Shown: one piece after another, positions 28,878-38,767 of the stretch
Numbering within the stretch: the stretch's first letter is position 1
Layout: each line of letters starts with the position of its first letter
Origin: Permianibacter fluminis
GTDB lineage: Bacteria; Pseudomonadota; Gammaproteobacteria; Enterobacterales; Permianibacteraceae
Reading direction: 5' to 3'
NCBI RefSeq assembly: GCF_013179735.1
Contig: NZ_JABMEG010000001.1
Location: 2,108,001 to 2,172,000 of the forward strand
Length of the DNA: 64,000 bases
Program-made: the position numbers and the translations under genes
The notes under the pieces: generated by a model
What the model was told of the DNA's origin: nothing
Seen by the model: only the letters and a program-made list of their open reading frames with translations
The model's database searches: none

Positions 28878-30482
28878 TCATGATGATGACTCCGGTGGAG
28901 TGGCGTCGGTTTGCTGCTTCTTTGCCTTGGCGCGCTGGGCGGCAGCAAGGACATCGGCCAGGCGGTCATTGTGCTGCGCGATCACCGGCTTGCTGGCATC
29001 GATCTCGGCATCGTTTTTAGTAACGACGACTGCTGCGACAGTGACCGGTTCCGGTTCAGTGAGCGCCGGTGCTGCGGCAAGCTTGCGCTGCGCCCGCTGC
29101 TGTTGTTTTTGCTGCAGCCGTTGCTCGCGGGCATCAAAGCGGGCTTTAGCCTGCTGCGCAGCGAGCCGTTCCTGTTGTTGCTGCCGGAGCACCGCTTTTC
29201 CATGGCGATAATATTGCACCAGCGGGATTTGGCTGGGGCAGACATAAGCGCAGGCACCGCATTCAATGCAAACAGCGAGATCCAGCGCTGCCGCTTTTTC
29301 ATGCTGCTCGCTTTCGATGTGCCAGAACAATTGTTGCGGCAACAACGAGGCCGGACACACTTCCATGCAGTCGCCGCAGCGGATGCATGGCCGAGGCGCC
29401 AGTGTTTCATCGAGCTCGTCCGGGCCGGCGGCGATCAGGCAATTGGTCAGCTTGCTGACCGGTGCCGACAATTCGTTGAGCGCGATGCCCATGATCGGGC
29501 CTCCCATGATCACACGGCGCAGCTTGTTCGGATTCAAGCCAGCGCTCTGCAACACATACTCGATGGGCGTGCCGATGGCCACGTCGTAATTGCCGGGCCG
29601 ATCGACCGCGTCACCGGTCACTGTAACGATACGCCGCAGCAGCGGTTCGGAGTGGGCGATGGCACGGGCGATGGCGTAGCAAGTGCCGGTGTTGTACATC
29701 ACAACGCCGAGATCAACGGAGTGTTTGCCGCGCGGAATCTCAAAGCCCAGCAGATTCTGAATCAGTTGCTTCTGGGCACCGCTCGGGTATTTGGTCGGAA
29801 TGACCACCAGCTCGATATTGGTTTCATGGCACGCTTCGGCAACGGCGGTGATGGCAGCTGGCTTGTTGTCTTCGATGGCAAACAGCACGAGTTCCGGCTT
29901 CAGCAGTCGCGCCAGAATCTGCACACCTTCGATGATCGCTGGCGCGCGTTCCTGCATCAGTCGATCATCGCAACTGATGTAGGGTTCGCATTCGGCGCCG
30001 TTGATAATCAGCCATTTGACTGGAGTCTCGGTCAGCTTTTGCGCCGAAGGAAAGCCGGCGCCGCCGAGGCCGACGATGCCGGCCTGGGCAATGCGCTCGC
30101 GCAGATCGTCATCGCTCAAGCAAACGTCATCGACCAGTTCTTCTTCTTCGTGCGCGCCAGTTTCATCGGTACAGATGCCGATGCAGGGCTGATACTGGTT
30201 GCTGTCATCGGGTACCGGATGCAGGCCGATAAAACTGATTTCACCATCGGCCGGGGCATGCACACCGGCGCTGCGCCCGGCTGCCGGCTTGGCCAGCAAC
30301 TGGCCGTAATGCACGCGCTGGCCTTCGGTCACCACCGGAATCGCCGGCAGCCCGGCATGTTGCTTCAGTGGCAACACCAGCAGCGGTGGCAGCGGCAGCC
30401 ATTCGATCGGATTTTCGGCGGCGCGATCTTTGTGATCGTCCAGCACGATGCCGCCGGGAAAGCCAAACAGTTGCCGGCTCAT
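28878..30482 (-). CDS. rnfC: Rnf complex subunit C
   Basis: A 534-aa peripheral subunit, the NADH/FMN and Fe-S module. The GLGGAGFPSAQKL flavin/nucleotide-binding loop, INGAECEPYISCDDRLMQE, and two [4Fe-4S] motifs CIRCGDCMEVCP and CIECGACAYVCP are intact. The C terminus is a Gln/Ala-rich coiled region (about 100 residues), shorter than the 740-residue E. coli protein, which is variable in this family. ATG 30482 overlaps the rnfB stop by one base. Confidence 0.95.
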   Translation of the reverse strand: MSRQLFGFPGGIVLDDHKDRAAENPIEWLPLPPLLVLPLKQHAGLPAIPVVTEGQRVHYGQLLAKPAAGRSAGVHAPADGEISFIGLHPVPDDSNQYQPCIGICTDETGAHEEEELVDDVCLSDDDLRERIAQAGIVGLGGAGFPSAQKLTETPVKWLIINGAECEPYISCDDRLMQERAPAIIEGVQILARLLKPELVLFAIEDNKPAAITAVAEACHETNIELVVIPTKYPSGAQKQLIQNLLGFEIPRGKHSVDLGVVMYNTGTCYAIARAIAHSEPLLRRIVTVTGDAVDRPGNYDVAIGTPIEYVLQSAGLNPNKLRRVIMGGPIMGIALNELSAPVSKLTNCLIAAGPDELDETLAPRPCIRCGDCMEVCPASLLPQQLFWHIESEQHEKAAALDLAVCIECGACAYVCPSQIPLVQYYRHGKAVLRQQQQERLAAQQAKARFDAREQRLQQKQQQRAQRKLAAAPALTEPEPVTVAAVVVTKNDAEIDASKPVIAQHNDRLADVLAAAQRAKAKKQQTDATPPESSS

Positions 30483-31030
30483 CAGTGCACCAAGCGAATC
30501 GGAATGCGCGGATCGAACGCCGGCTTTGGCCACTGCCAGGCCGGCGTTGGTGCCGGAATCAGATCAATGCAATCGACCGGACAGGGCGGCAAACACAGTT
30601 CGCAGCCGGTGCATTCCGCCGCGATTACGGTGTGCATCAGTTTCGGTGCGCCGACGATGGCATCGACCGGACAGGCCTGAATGCATTTGGTGCAGCCAAT
30701 GCATTCGGCTTCGCGAATGAAGGCCAGCAGTTTCGGTTTGACGGCAGCTTCATCCGCCAATGGCGTGATCTCTTTACCGAGCAGTGTGGCCAATGCTTTG
30801 ATGCCCGCGTCGCCACCAGGCGGGCACTTGTTGATGGCATCACCGTTGGCAATGGCTTGCGCATACGGTTTGCAACCGGGATAACCGCACTGGCCGCACT
30901 GGGTTTGCGGCAGCACCGCGTTGATCTGATCGACCAGCGGATTGCCCTCGATCCGGTAGCGGATGGCGGCGTAGCCAAGCAGCGCGCCAAAGACGAGCCC
31001 GAGCAGCACCAGCGCGAACACGCCGCTCAT
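30482..31030 (-). CDS. rnfB: Rnf complex subunit B
   Basis: A 182-aa ferredoxin-like subunit with an N-terminal membrane anchor ([20 protein letters not shown]), a [4Fe-4S] domain ([18 protein letters not shown]) and two ferredoxin-type clusters ([12 protein letters not shown] and [12 protein letters not shown]). It passes electrons to the membrane subunits. The start at 31030 (MSGVF) overlaps the rnfA stop by ATGA; the longer frame to 31531 is antiparallel noise from rnfA's region. Confidence 0.95.
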   Translation of the reverse strand: MSGVFALVLLGLVFGALLGYAAIRYRIEGNPLVDQINAVLPQTQCGQCGYPGCKPYAQAIANGDAINKCPPGGDAGIKALATLLGKEITPLADEAAVKPKLLAFIREAECIGCTKCIQACPVDAIVGAPKLMHTVIAAECTGCELCLPPCPVDCIDLIPAPTPAWQWPKPAFDPRIPIRLVH

Positions 31031-31605
31031 TTGATCAGCCCCGAAAAACCCATGAACGCCAACGACATCAAGCCGGCCGTGATAAGCCCAATGGCGGCGC
31101 CACGAAACGGCAACGGTACATCGGCGACATTGATGCGTTCGCGTAGCCCGGAAAACAGCACCAGCACCAGCGAAAAGCCAAGCGCGGCGGCGAAGCCGAA
31201 CACCAGCGATTCGAGAAAGCTGTGCGCGGCCTGAACATTGAGCAGGGCGACGCCGAGCACCGCGCAGTTGGTGGTGATGAGCGGCAGGTAAATGCCGAGC
31301 AGACGGTGCAGCAGCGGGCTGGTTTTCGCCATCGCCATTTCGGTGAATTGCACCACCACGGCAATGACCAGAATGAAACTCAGGGTGCGCAGATAGCCGA
31401 TGTCGAGCGGCTGCAAAATCCAGGCATTGACCAGATAGGACAGCGCCGAGGCGAGCGTCAAAACAAACGTTGTTGCCGCCGCCATGCCCACGGCTGTGTC
31501 CTGCTTGTTCGACACGCCCATGAACGGGCACAGGCCAAGGAATTTGACCAGTACGACGTTGTTGACCAGGGCGGTCGCGACAAACAGCAGCAGCAGATCA
31601 GTCAT
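31027..31605 (-). CDS. rnfA: Rnf complex subunit A
   Basis: A 192-aa integral membrane subunit, first gene of the operon rnfABCDGE-nth. Conserved [20 protein letters not shown] and [21 protein letters not shown] carry the membrane cysteines paired with those of RnfE. Six membrane segments, the usual length. The upstream region (31606-31744) carries no obvious promoter. Confidence 0.96.
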   Translation of the reverse strand: MTDLLLLFVATALVNNVVLVKFLGLCPFMGVSNKQDTAVGMAAATTFVLTLASALSYLVNAWILQPLDIGYLRTLSFILVIAVVVQFTEMAMAKTSPLLHRLLGIYLPLITTNCAVLGVALLNVQAAHSFLESLVFGFAAALGFSLVLVLFSGLRERINVADVPLPFRGAAIGLITAGLMSLAFMGFSGLIK

Positions 31606-31744
31606 GGCGCGGAGCGGCCGACGGGAAAGAGGCCTGACAATTATGCGTCAGTGCGGCCGATAGCGCCAAAGGCGCCGCGAGTTCGTGTGTGAAGTGGGTG
31701 ATTTGATGAGGGTGGTATCGTGAGAGTGGCGTGTGGCGCGGTTG

Positions 31745-31812
31745 GTGGGAGCGGCTTTAGCCGCGATTACTGGCTCAACAGTCGGATCCATCGCGGCTAA
31801 AGCCGCTCCCAC
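31745..31812. repeat. REP pair (REPIN-like): two REP sequences in perfect inverted orientation
   Basis: Two 23-bp copies of a GTGGGAGCGGCTTTAGCC-type REP, ending in GCGAT, face each other across 22 bp and are perfect reverse complements (31745-31767 and 31790-31812). Each also contains its own internal palindrome. Placed between rnfA and the hypothetical membrane protein gene. REP pairs of this kind are mobilised by RAYT transposases; none is in the window. Confidence 0.9.
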
Positions 31813-31831
31813 AAGCAACAACCGTTGTGGA

Positions 31832-32332
31832 TTAGAGCTTCGGCTCTTGCCGCTCGGCGTCGCTGACGCTGGCGTCAGCGCTGGCAGTAACCACGTCGGA
31901 CTCGCTGATGGTCGAGGCCGCTGCCGGTTTTTGCCGCCGCGACAGCACAAACAGCAAGGCCCCGAGCACCGCTGTCACTATCAGGAAGCTGATCACAATG
32001 GGTACCGCGCCGCGCATCAGGCCGGTCATGCCATCCTGATCAAAACCCAGAATGCCGACGATGGCGGCGGGCGCGAGCCAGGGGCCGTCACCAGTCGATG
32101 CCGCTGGGGTCAGCGCGCCGGCAGCGAACAGCGACCAGACCGGCACCATCAGCCATTTTGGCCAGCGCCGAATGGTGCGGTAGAGCACCACCAGAAAAAC
32201 GCAGGCGACCAGGATGTACAGCAGCCAAGTGCTGCCGTAATCATTGACCACGCGGTCAGCGGGCACCGGTTGTTCAACAACAGCCTGAGTGGTTTCGGTG
32301 CTTTCAACAGGGGCGGTGATCGGGGCAGTCAT
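31832..32332 (-). CDS. Hypothetical membrane protein with two or three helices
   Basis: A 166-aa protein with membrane segments at about 36-52 (WLLYILVACVFLVVLY), 60-75 and 112-132 (AVPIVISFLIVTAVLGALLFVL), a central segment of low hydrophobicity, and a charged C-terminal tail. The Thr/Pro/Val-rich N terminus suggests no signal peptide. It lies downstream of metG on the same strand, about 90 bp away, with a palindrome between. Family not recognised. Confidence 0.6.
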   Translation of the reverse strand: MTAPITAPVESTETTQAVVEQPVPADRVVNDYGSTWLLYILVACVFLVVLYRTIRRWPKWLMVPVWSLFAAGALTPAASTGDGPWLAPAAIVGILGFDQDGMTGLMRGAVPIVISFLIVTAVLGALLFVLSRRQKPAAASTISESDVVTASADASVSDAERQEPKL

Positions 32333-32362
32333 GGGCGCTCGTGTCTGTGTTGTCGTGTTTTT

Positions 32363-32402
32363 CGTAGGTTGGCTAGCGCGGGTAACGCGAACCCAACCTA
32401 CG
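32363..32402. repeat. Intergenic palindrome, GTAGGTTGG/CCAACCTAC family
   Basis: CGTAGGTTGG (32363-32372) and CCAACCTACG (32393-32402) flank a centre with AGCGCGGGTAACGCG. Between metG and the hypothetical gene. Same family as those at 34596, 35895, 35960 and 39407. Confidence 0.75.
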
Positions 32403-32424
32403 ATTTGCTGTTTTTAAGTCACTG

Positions 32425-34488
32425 TCACTTTACTCGCATGCCGGGTTGGGCACCGGTATGCGGTTCCAGAATCCACAAGTCTTTGCCGCCGGGGCCGGCC
32501 GCCAGCACCATGCCTTCGGACATGCCGAATTTCATTTTGCGCGGCGCCAGGTTGGCGACCATCACCGTGTGCTTGCCGATCAACGACGCCGGATCGTAAG
32601 CACTCTTGATGCCGGCAAACACGGTGCGGGTTTCGGCACCGACATTCAGGGTCAGCTTCAGCAGCTTCTCGGCGCCTTCGACGTGTTCGGCATTGTCGAT
32701 GCGGGCGATGCGAAGATCGATGCGATCAAAATCGTCGATGCCGATCACCGGCTTGAACGGTTCGTGGGTGATCAGTGCCGAGGCAGTTGTGGTGCCAGAG
32801 CCGGAGGCGTTTTCAGCGGCGGCCGGCGCGGCCGTCGGCTGCAAGTTCTCTTTCGAAGCTTCGATCATCGCCGCCACTTTCGCGCCTTCGACCCGCACCA
32901 TCATCGGCTGGAATTCGTTGATCTTGTGGGTCAGCATCAAGCTCTGCGCGTCCATCCACAGCAGCGAATCGATGTTCAGGAAGTGCTCAGCCTGTTCGGC
33001 CAGTTTCGGCAGCACCGGCTTCAAATACAGTGCCAGCAGACGGAAGGCATTGAGGCCGACCGTGCAGACGTCATGCGCCTCTTTCGCGGTGTCCGGGTTC
33101 TTGGCCAGCGTCCACGGCGCTTTCGCGGCGATGTATTCGTTGACCTTGTCGGCCAGCGCCATGATGTCGCGCATGGCTTTGCCGTATTCGCGATCTTCAT
33201 AGGCCTTGGCGAGGCCGTCGGCGGCGTCCTGCAGTTCTTTCAGCAGTGCCGGTTCGGCGTTGTGCGACGACAGCAGGCCGCCGAATTGCTTGTGAATAAA
33301 ACCGGCGCAGCGCGAGGCGATGTTCACCACTTTGCCGACCAGATCGGAATTGACCCGGTTGACGAAATCTTCCAGATTCAAATCGATGTCATCGACGCCG
33401 GCACCGAGTTTGGCGGCGAAGTAATAGCGCAGCCATTCCGGATTCAGGTGATCCAGATAGGTGCGGGCGGTGACAAAAGTGCCTTTCGACTTCGACATCT
33501 TGGTGCCGTTGACAGTCAAAAAACCGTGCGCGTAAACGGAAGTCGGCGTCCGGTAGCCCGAGCCTTTCAGCATCGCCGGCCAGAACAAGGTGTGGAAGTA
33601 AACGATGTCCTTGCCGATGAAGTGGTAAACCTCGGCGGTCGAATCGGCTTTCCAGAAATCATCGAACGCCAGATCTTTCTGCGCGCACAGGTTCTTGAAG
33701 CTCGCCATGTAGCCGACCGGCGCATCGAGCCAGACGTAGAAATACTTGCCCGGGGCATCCGGAATTTCGAAGCCAAAGTAAGGCGCATCGCGCGAGATAT
33801 CCCACTCGCTCAAACCCGCTTCGAACCACTCATCAAGCTTGTTGGCGATCGAGGCATGAACATGCCCATTGCGGGTCCAGTGTTTCAAGAACGCTTCGAA
33901 ATCCGGCAGCTTGAAGAAGTAATGCTCGGACTCTTTCAGTACCGGCGTAGCGCCGCTGACGGCCGATTTCGGGTTCTTCAATTCGGTCGGGGCGTAGGTA
34001 GCGCCACAGACATCGCAGGAATCGCCGTACTGATCGGTGGCGCCGCATTTCGGGCATTCGCCCTTGACGAAGCGGTCCGGCAGGAACATCTGCTTTTCCG
34101 GATCGAACAGCTGCGAAATGGTCCGGGTGGCGATATGGCCGTTGCTGCGCAGCGCCTTGTAAATGCCGTAGCAGAACTCGCGGTTTTCTTCGCTATGGGT
34201 GCTGTAGTAATTGTCGAACGCGATATGGAATGCGCTGAAATCGGCCAGGTGCTCTTCGCGCATCCGGGCGATCATTTCTTCCGGTTGCAGGCCGAGGCTC
34301 TGGGCCTTGAGCATGACCGGGGTGCCGTGGGTGTCGTCGGCGCAGACGTACCAGCACTCGTTGCCGCGCATTTTCTGGAAGCGCACCCAGATATCGGTCT
34401 GGATGTATTCGACCAGATGGCCCATGTGGATGGAGCCGTTGGCATAGGGCAGGGCGCTGGTAACGAGGATGCGGCGCTTGGCGGTCAT
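32425..34488 (-). CDS. metG: Methionyl-tRNA synthetase
   Basis: A 687-aa class I synthetase with the long form containing a C-terminal EMAP/Trbp111 tRNA-binding domain (from about residue 580, [19 protein letters not shown]). The HIGH-type motif is [10 protein letters not shown], the catalytic KMSKSKG loop is at about residue 335, and a zinc-binding domain has [22 protein letters not shown]. The start at 34488 ([18 protein letters not shown]) fits the family; an upstream extension is non-conserved. Divergent from mrp. Confidence 0.97.
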   Translation of the reverse strand: MTAKRRILVTSALPYANGSIHMGHLVEYIQTDIWVRFQKMRGNECWYVCADDTHGTPVMLKAQSLGLQPEEMIARMREEHLADFSAFHIAFDNYYSTHSEENREFCYGIYKALRSNGHIATRTISQLFDPEKQMFLPDRFVKGECPKCGATDQYGDSCDVCGATYAPTELKNPKSAVSGATPVLKESEHYFFKLPDFEAFLKHWTRNGHVHASIANKLDEWFEAGLSEWDISRDAPYFGFEIPDAPGKYFYVWLDAPVGYMASFKNLCAQKDLAFDDFWKADSTAEVYHFIGKDIVYFHTLFWPAMLKGSGYRTPTSVYAHGFLTVNGTKMSKSKGTFVTARTYLDHLNPEWLRYYFAAKLGAGVDDIDLNLEDFVNRVNSDLVGKVVNIASRCAGFIHKQFGGLLSSHNAEPALLKELQDAADGLAKAYEDREYGKAMRDIMALADKVNEYIAAKAPWTLAKNPDTAKEAHDVCTVGLNAFRLLALYLKPVLPKLAEQAEHFLNIDSLLWMDAQSLMLTHKINEFQPMMVRVEGAKVAAMIEASKENLQPTAAPAAAENASGSGTTTASALITHEPFKPVIGIDDFDRIDLRIARIDNAEHVEGAEKLLKLTLNVGAETRTVFAGIKSAYDPASLIGKHTVMVANLAPRKMKFGMSEGMVLAAGPGGKDLWILEPHTGAQPGMRVK

Positions 34489-34801
34489 GGAGTCGGATCG
34501 ATATCGAAAGCAGGAAAGGCGGCAAGGATACCGGTTTTGCCGGGTTGATTCAGCCTTTGGATGGCCAAATTGGCTAGCCAGAAAGCGATTCCTGACCGTA
34601 GGGTGGGTCAAGCGCAAGCGGACCCACCATTTGCGAGGCTGTCAGAGTGGCGGATCCGCTTCGCTTGATCCTCCCTACGGCCGCTCATATTCCGACAACG
34701 CAGGGTAAAGCTCCGTCCGATTGATCCCGACCCCGCCCAAGCCGGCCGGCTTTTGTTAGCATTGGCCGCCTTTTTACCCAGCCCAGCAGACCGCCCGGAC
34801 C
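34489..34801. other. metG-mrp divergent intergenic region
   Basis: About 310 bp with no gene. It holds a GTAGGGTGGGT-type palindrome (34596-34680) and the two divergent upstream regions. No clear promoter pair could be assigned. Confidence 0.5.
34596..34680. repeat. Intergenic palindrome, GTAGGGTGGGT family
   Basis: CCGTAGGG at 34596-34603 and CCCTACGG at 34673-34680 form the outer arms; inside lie GGTGGGTCAAGCG with GACCCACC and GGCGGATCCGC. A nested palindrome. Confidence 0.7.
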
Positions 34802-35887
34802 ATGACCGTCAGCCGCCAGTCGATAGAAGCCCAGCTCAGCCAGTACCGCGACCGCTACATCAGCGAAGACATGGTGGCGCACGGCGCCGTCCGCGCCTGT
34901 GACGTTCAAGGGGATCGGGTCGCCCTGACCCTGCAATTCGGCTTCCCGCTGGCCGGTTACCGGGCTGAGCTGGAGCAAAAACTCAAAGCCCATCTGGCCG
35001 CCGTGGCGCCGCAGCTCGCGCTGCGCATTGAAAGCGCGGTTGCGCCGCACGCGGTCAAGACCGGCGCCAAGCCGATTCCTGGCGTCAAAAACATTCTCGC
35101 CGTCGCTTCCGGCAAAGGCGGCGTCGGCAAATCCACCACCGCGGTGAATTTGGCGCTGGCGCTGGCTGCTGAAGGCGCCCGCGTCGGCATTCTGGATGCC
35201 GACATTTACGGTCCGTCGCAGCCGATCATGCTCGGCATGGCCGGTCAGCATCCGGAATCGACTGATCAGAAATCGATTGAGCCCATTACCAGCCACGGCA
35301 TCCAGTCGATGTCGATAGGCTATTTGGTTGAGCCCGAACAAGCGATGGTCTGGCGTGGCCCAATGGTGTCCAGCGCGCTGCAGCAACTCATCAACGACAC
35401 CCGCTGGAAAGACGTCGATTACCTGATCGTCGATCTGCCGCCGGGTACCGGCGACATTCAATTGACCTTGGCGCAAAAGGTGCCGGTCACCGCCGCGATC
35501 ATCGTCACCACGCCGCAAGACATCGCGCTCGCCGACGCCATCAAGGGCATCGCCATGTTCCAGAAAGTGAACGTGCCGGTACTCGGCGTGGTTGAGAATA
35601 TGGCCATGCATATCTGCTCGAATTGCGGCCACACAGAGCATGTATTCGGTGCCGGTGGCGGCACCAAACTGGCCGAACAATACGGCGTCGAAATGCTCGG
35701 CAGCCTGCCGCTCGACATCCGCATCCGCGAACAGACCGATGGCGGCAAGCCGAGCGTGGCGGCCGAACCGAACGGCGAAATCGCTGGCATGTACCGCGAT
35801 ATCGCCCGCCGCATCGGCGCGAAATTGTCGCTGGAAGCGAAGAATTACGCGGTGATGGCGCCGGTGATTACGATTAGCAATACCTGA
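34802..35887 (+). CDS. mrp: Iron-sulfur cluster carrier ApbC/Mrp (P-loop ATPase)
   Basis: A 361-aa Fe-S cluster carrier. An N-terminal MIP18/DUF59-type domain (about 1-80) precedes the MinD-like P-loop domain with GKGGVGKST at residues 104-112, DADIYGPSQP and DLPPGTGDIQLT, and the bridging cysteines in CSNCGHTEHVFG. The order metG-mrp-dcd is widespread in gammaproteobacteria. The ATG at 34802 matches family starts. Confidence 0.95.
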   Translation: MTVSRQSIEAQLSQYRDRYISEDMVAHGAVRACDVQGDRVALTLQFGFPLAGYRAELEQKLKAHLAAVAPQLALRIESAVAPHAVKTGAKPIPGVKNILAVASGKGGVGKSTTAVNLALALAAEGARVGILDADIYGPSQPIMLGMAGQHPESTDQKSIEPITSHGIQSMSIGYLVEPEQAMVWRGPMVSSALQQLINDTRWKDVDYLIVDLPPGTGDIQLTLAQKVPVTAAIIVTTPQDIALADAIKGIAMFQKVNVPVLGVVENMAMHICSNCGHTEHVFGAGGGTKLAEQYGVEMLGSLPLDIRIREQTDGGKPSVAAEPNGEIAGMYRDIARRIGAKLSLEAKNYAVMAPVITISNT

Positions 35888-35894
35888 TGTTTTC

Positions 35895-35925
35895 GTAGCC
35901 TGGGTTAGCGAAGCGTAACCCGGGT
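35895..35925. repeat. Small palindrome after mrp, GTAGG-like family member
   Basis: CCTGGGTTAGCG and CGTAACCCGGG face each other around AAG, just after the mrp stop. A companion hairpin GTTGAGCCC/GGGCTCAAC follows at 35924-35945. Either could act as a weak terminator; neither has a T run. Confidence 0.55.
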
Positions 35926-35959
35926 TGAGCCCGAAGGGCTCAACGAAGAAGCAGAATTT

Positions 35960-36048
35960 GTAGGATGGGTAGAGCGCCAGCGAAACCCATCAGGTTTGGA
36001 TTCAATTACATGATGGGTTTCGCGGCATCGCCGCTCTACCCATCCTAC
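35960..36048. repeat. Long palindrome, GTAGGATGGGTAGAGC family, just before dcd
   Basis: GTAGGATGGGTAGAGC at 35960-35975 and its complement at 36033-36048 flank two facing internal arms (CGAAACCCATCA, TGATGGGTTTCG). The right arm ends 13 bp before the dcd start, so the structure could affect the dcd ribosome site. Confidence 0.75.
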
Positions 36049-36061
36049 GTTGGGGCAAAGC

Positions 36062-36628
36062 ATGAGCATCAAATCAGACAAGTGGATTCGCCGGATGGCC
36101 GAGCAGCACGGCATGATTGAGCCGTTCGAGCCGGGTCAGGTGCGGGCGGTCAATGGCCAGAAGATCGTTTCCTACGGCACCTCGAGCTATGGCTACGACG
36201 TGCGTTGCGCACGCGAATTCAAAATCTTCACCAATATCAATTCGGCGATTGTTGATCCGAAAGCCTTCAATGAAGGGAGCTTCGTCGACGTGGTCAGCGA
36301 TGTCTGCATCATTCCGCCGAACTCGTTCGCGCTGGCTCGCACCGTTGAATACTTCCGCATTCCGCGCAGTGTGCTGACCATCTGCCTCGGCAAATCCACT
36401 TATGCCCGCTGCGGCATCATCGTCAACGTGACGCCGCTGGAGCCGGAGTGGGAAGGCCACGTAACGCTGGAGTTTTCCAACACCACGCCGCTGCCAGCCA
36501 AGATTTACGCCAACGAAGGCGTCGCCCAGATGTTGTTCCTTGAATCGGACGAGGTCTGCGAAACCTCCTACCGTGACCGTGGCGGCAAGTATCAGGGCCA
36601 GACCGGCGTGACCTTGCCTAAAACCTGA
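36062..36628 (+). CDS. dcd: dCTP deaminase
   Basis: A 188-aa enzyme converting dCTP to dUTP for thymidylate synthesis. Family signatures include [41 protein letters not shown] and the [18 protein letters not shown] region with the catalytic glutamate. It lies between the mrp gene and thrS. The ribosome site is weak (GGGGCAAAG) and overlaps the end of the long palindrome. The upstream TTG at 36050 adds MGQS only. Confidence 0.95.
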   Translation: MSIKSDKWIRRMAEQHGMIEPFEPGQVRAVNGQKIVSYGTSSYGYDVRCAREFKIFTNINSAIVDPKAFNEGSFVDVVSDVCIIPPNSFALARTVEYFRIPRSVLTICLGKSTYARCGIIVNVTPLEPEWEGHVTLEFSNTTPLPAKIYANEGVAQMLFLESDEVCETSYRDRGGKYQGQTGVTLPKT

Positions 36629-36713
36629 AGTAGCCGAAGACCTGATTGGGCTAAAGAACTGATTTGCCCACGGTCTGGGCTGGTGCCGGTCGGCGGCTGT
36701 TATAAGCCGCCGA

Positions 36714-36743
36714 TTGAGCCGGGCCCGAGCTGCCCCCTATAAT
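36714..36743 (+). promoter_or_regulatory. Probable thrS promoter
   Basis: TTGAGC at 36714-36719 and TATAAT at 36738-36743, spaced 18 bp; the start codon is 45 bp downstream. A ThrRS-binding operator could lie in the short leader but is not evident. Confidence 0.6.
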
Positions 36744-36787
36744 CCCCTCCCTTTTTCGTTGTTTTGCCCAATAAAGAGCACAGGAAC

Positions 36788-38713
36788 ATGCCTGTTGTAC
36801 GTCTTCCCGATGGTAGTGAGCGCCGGTTTGATTCGCCGGTCACGGTTATGCAGGTTGCCGAGAGCATCGGCGCCGGCCTCGCCAAGGCCGCGTTGGCCGG
36901 CAAGGTCAACGGCCGTGAGGTCGATACCAGCTACACCATTACCGAAGACTGCGAGCTGGCCATCATCACCGACAAGAGCCCGGAAGGCCTTGAGGTGATC
37001 CGGCACTCGACCGCGCACTTGCTGGCGCAGGCGGTCAAGCAGCTGTTCCCGGAAGTGCAGGTCACTATCGGCCCAGTGATCGAGGACGGCTTTTATTACG
37101 ACTTCGCCAGCCCGAAGCCGTTCACGCCCGAAGATCTGGAGAAGATCGAGAAGCGCATGGCCGAGCTGGCCGCGAAGGAAATCCCGGTGTCGCGCCGGCT
37201 GTTGCCGCGTGACGAGGCGGTCGAGTACTTCAAATCGCTCGGCGAGCATTACAAGGCCGAGATCATTGCCTCGATCCCGAGCAACGAAGACATTTCGCTG
37301 TACCGTCAGGGCGATTTCGAAGATCTCTGCCGCGGTCCGCACGTGCCGAATACCGGCAAATTGAAAGTGTTCAAGCTGATGCGGGTGTCCGGCGCCTACT
37401 GGCGTGGCGACACCAAAAACCAGCAGTTGCAGCGGGTTTACGGCACGGCTTGGGCCAACAAGAAAGATCTGGAAACTTACCTGCACCGGCTGGAAGAAGC
37501 CGAGAAGCGCGATCACCGGAAAATCGGCAAGGCGCTGGACCTCTTCCACCTGCAGGAAGAAGGCCCAGGCATGGTGTTCTGGCACAACAACGGCTGGATC
37601 ATCTACAAGGAAATCGAGAACTACATTCGCAACCGGCTGCGCAAGGCCGACTATCAGGAAGTGCGCACGCCGCAGGTCATCGACCTCAGTTTGTGGGAGC
37701 GCTCGGGCCATTGGGGCAAGTACTCGCCGAACATGTTCACCACCGAATCGGAGAACCGCAAGTACGCCATCAAGCCGATGAACTGCCCGTGTCACGTGCA
37801 GATTTTCAACACCACGCTGCACAGCTACCGCGATCTGCCGCTGCGCATGGCCGAGTTCGGTTCCTGTCACCGCAACGAGCCGTCCGGTGCGCTGCACGGC
37901 ATCATGCGGGTGCGCGGCTTTACCCAGGACGACGCCCACATTTTCTGTACCGAAGAGCAGATGCGCGACGAGATCATCTCGTTCGTCGACCTGCTGTACT
38001 CGGTCTATGAGGACTTTGGCTTCACCGACGTCATCATCAAGCTGTCGACCCGGCCGGAAAACCGGATTGGCTCCGATGCCATGTGGGATCGCGCCGAGGG
38101 CGCACTGGCCGATGCGCTCAAGGCCAAAAATCTGGCATTCGAGTACCAACCGGGCGAGGGCGCCTTCTACGGGCCGAAGATCGAGTTCACCCTGCGCGAC
38201 AGCCTTGGTCGTAACTGGCAATGCGGTACCATGCAGGTCGACTACAACATGCCGGAACGTCTGGGCGCCGAATATATCGACGAAAGCAGCACCAAACGCA
38301 CCCCGGTCATGCTGCACCGGGCCATCTTGGGCTCGCTGGAGCGGTTCATCGGCATGCTCATCGAGCACCATGCCGGGCTGTTCCCGACCTGGTTGGCACC
38401 CCAGCAGGTGGCGGTCCTGAGCATCACCGACCGCCAGCATGAGTACGTCGCCGGTCTGGCCAAAGCCTTGAACAATCAGGGCTTCCGGGCCAATTCCGAC
38501 TTGAGAAACGAGAAGATCAGCTATAAGATCCGCGAGCACACGCTTAGCCGTGTGCCATATCTGCTGGTCGTCGGCGATCGTGAGGTCGAGACGAATACAG
38601 TGGCCGTGCGTAGGCGCGATGGTAAAGACCTCGGTGTGATGACGGTTTCCGCCTTCACCGAATTGCTTGCCAGTGACGTGTCCTCGCGCGGCCGTTCTAT
38701 TTTGGAGGAATGA
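36788..38713 (+). CDS. thrS: Threonyl-tRNA synthetase
   Basis: A 641-aa class II synthetase with the N-terminal TGS domain, the editing domain ([13 protein letters not shown] with HxxxH, and YYDF), the catalytic domain with zinc ligand cysteine (NCPCHV) and histidines, motif 2 [22 protein letters not shown], motif 3 [13 protein letters not shown], and a C-terminal anticodon-binding domain. The start at 36788 matches [10 protein letters not shown]. thrS is followed immediately by infC: the stop (38711-38713) overlaps an ATG at 38710. Confidence 0.97.
   Translation: MPVVRLPDGSERRFDSPVTVMQVAESIGAGLAKAALAGKVNGREVDTSYTITEDCELAIITDKSPEGLEVIRHSTAHLLAQAVKQLFPEVQVTIGPVIEDGFYYDFASPKPFTPEDLEKIEKRMAELAAKEIPVSRRLLPRDEAVEYFKSLGEHYKAEIIASIPSNEDISLYRQGDFEDLCRGPHVPNTGKLKVFKLMRVSGAYWRGDTKNQQLQRVYGTAWANKKDLETYLHRLEEAEKRDHRKIGKALDLFHLQEEGPGMVFWHNNGWIIYKEIENYIRNRLRKADYQEVRTPQVIDLSLWERSGHWGKYSPNMFTTESENRKYAIKPMNCPCHVQIFNTTLHSYRDLPLRMAEFGSCHRNEPSGALHGIMRVRGFTQDDAHIFCTEEQMRDEIISFVDLLYSVYEDFGFTDVIIKLSTRPENRIGSDAMWDRAEGALADALKAKNLAFEYQPGEGAFYGPKIEFTLRDSLGRNWQCGTMQVDYNMPERLGAEYIDESSTKRTPVMLHRAILGSLERFIGMLIEHHAGLFPTWLAPQQVAVLSITDRQHEYVAGLAKALNNQGFRANSDLRNEKISYKIREHTLSRVPYLLVVGDREVETNTVAVRRRDGKDLGVMTVSAFTELLASDVSSRGRSILEE
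38704..38709 (+). promoter_or_regulatory. Shine-Dalgarno sequence at the thrS-infC junction
   Basis: GGAGGA inside the last codons of thrS. It is 0 nt from ATG 38710 (a 21-codon frame), 7 nt from ATA 38717 and 58 nt from ATC 38768. Only the ATA has good spacing in the infC frame. Confidence 0.6.
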
Positions 38714-38767
38714 GCAATAAAACCACCAATCAGGACGGGACCCAAGCCGCCGCCAAGGCCGCGGATC

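Noticed and set aside
31606-31744. Possible CRISPR or other regular array among the intergenic repeats
   Set aside because: The repeats are single palindromes or pairs scattered between genes; no regular spacing or spacers, and no cas genes.
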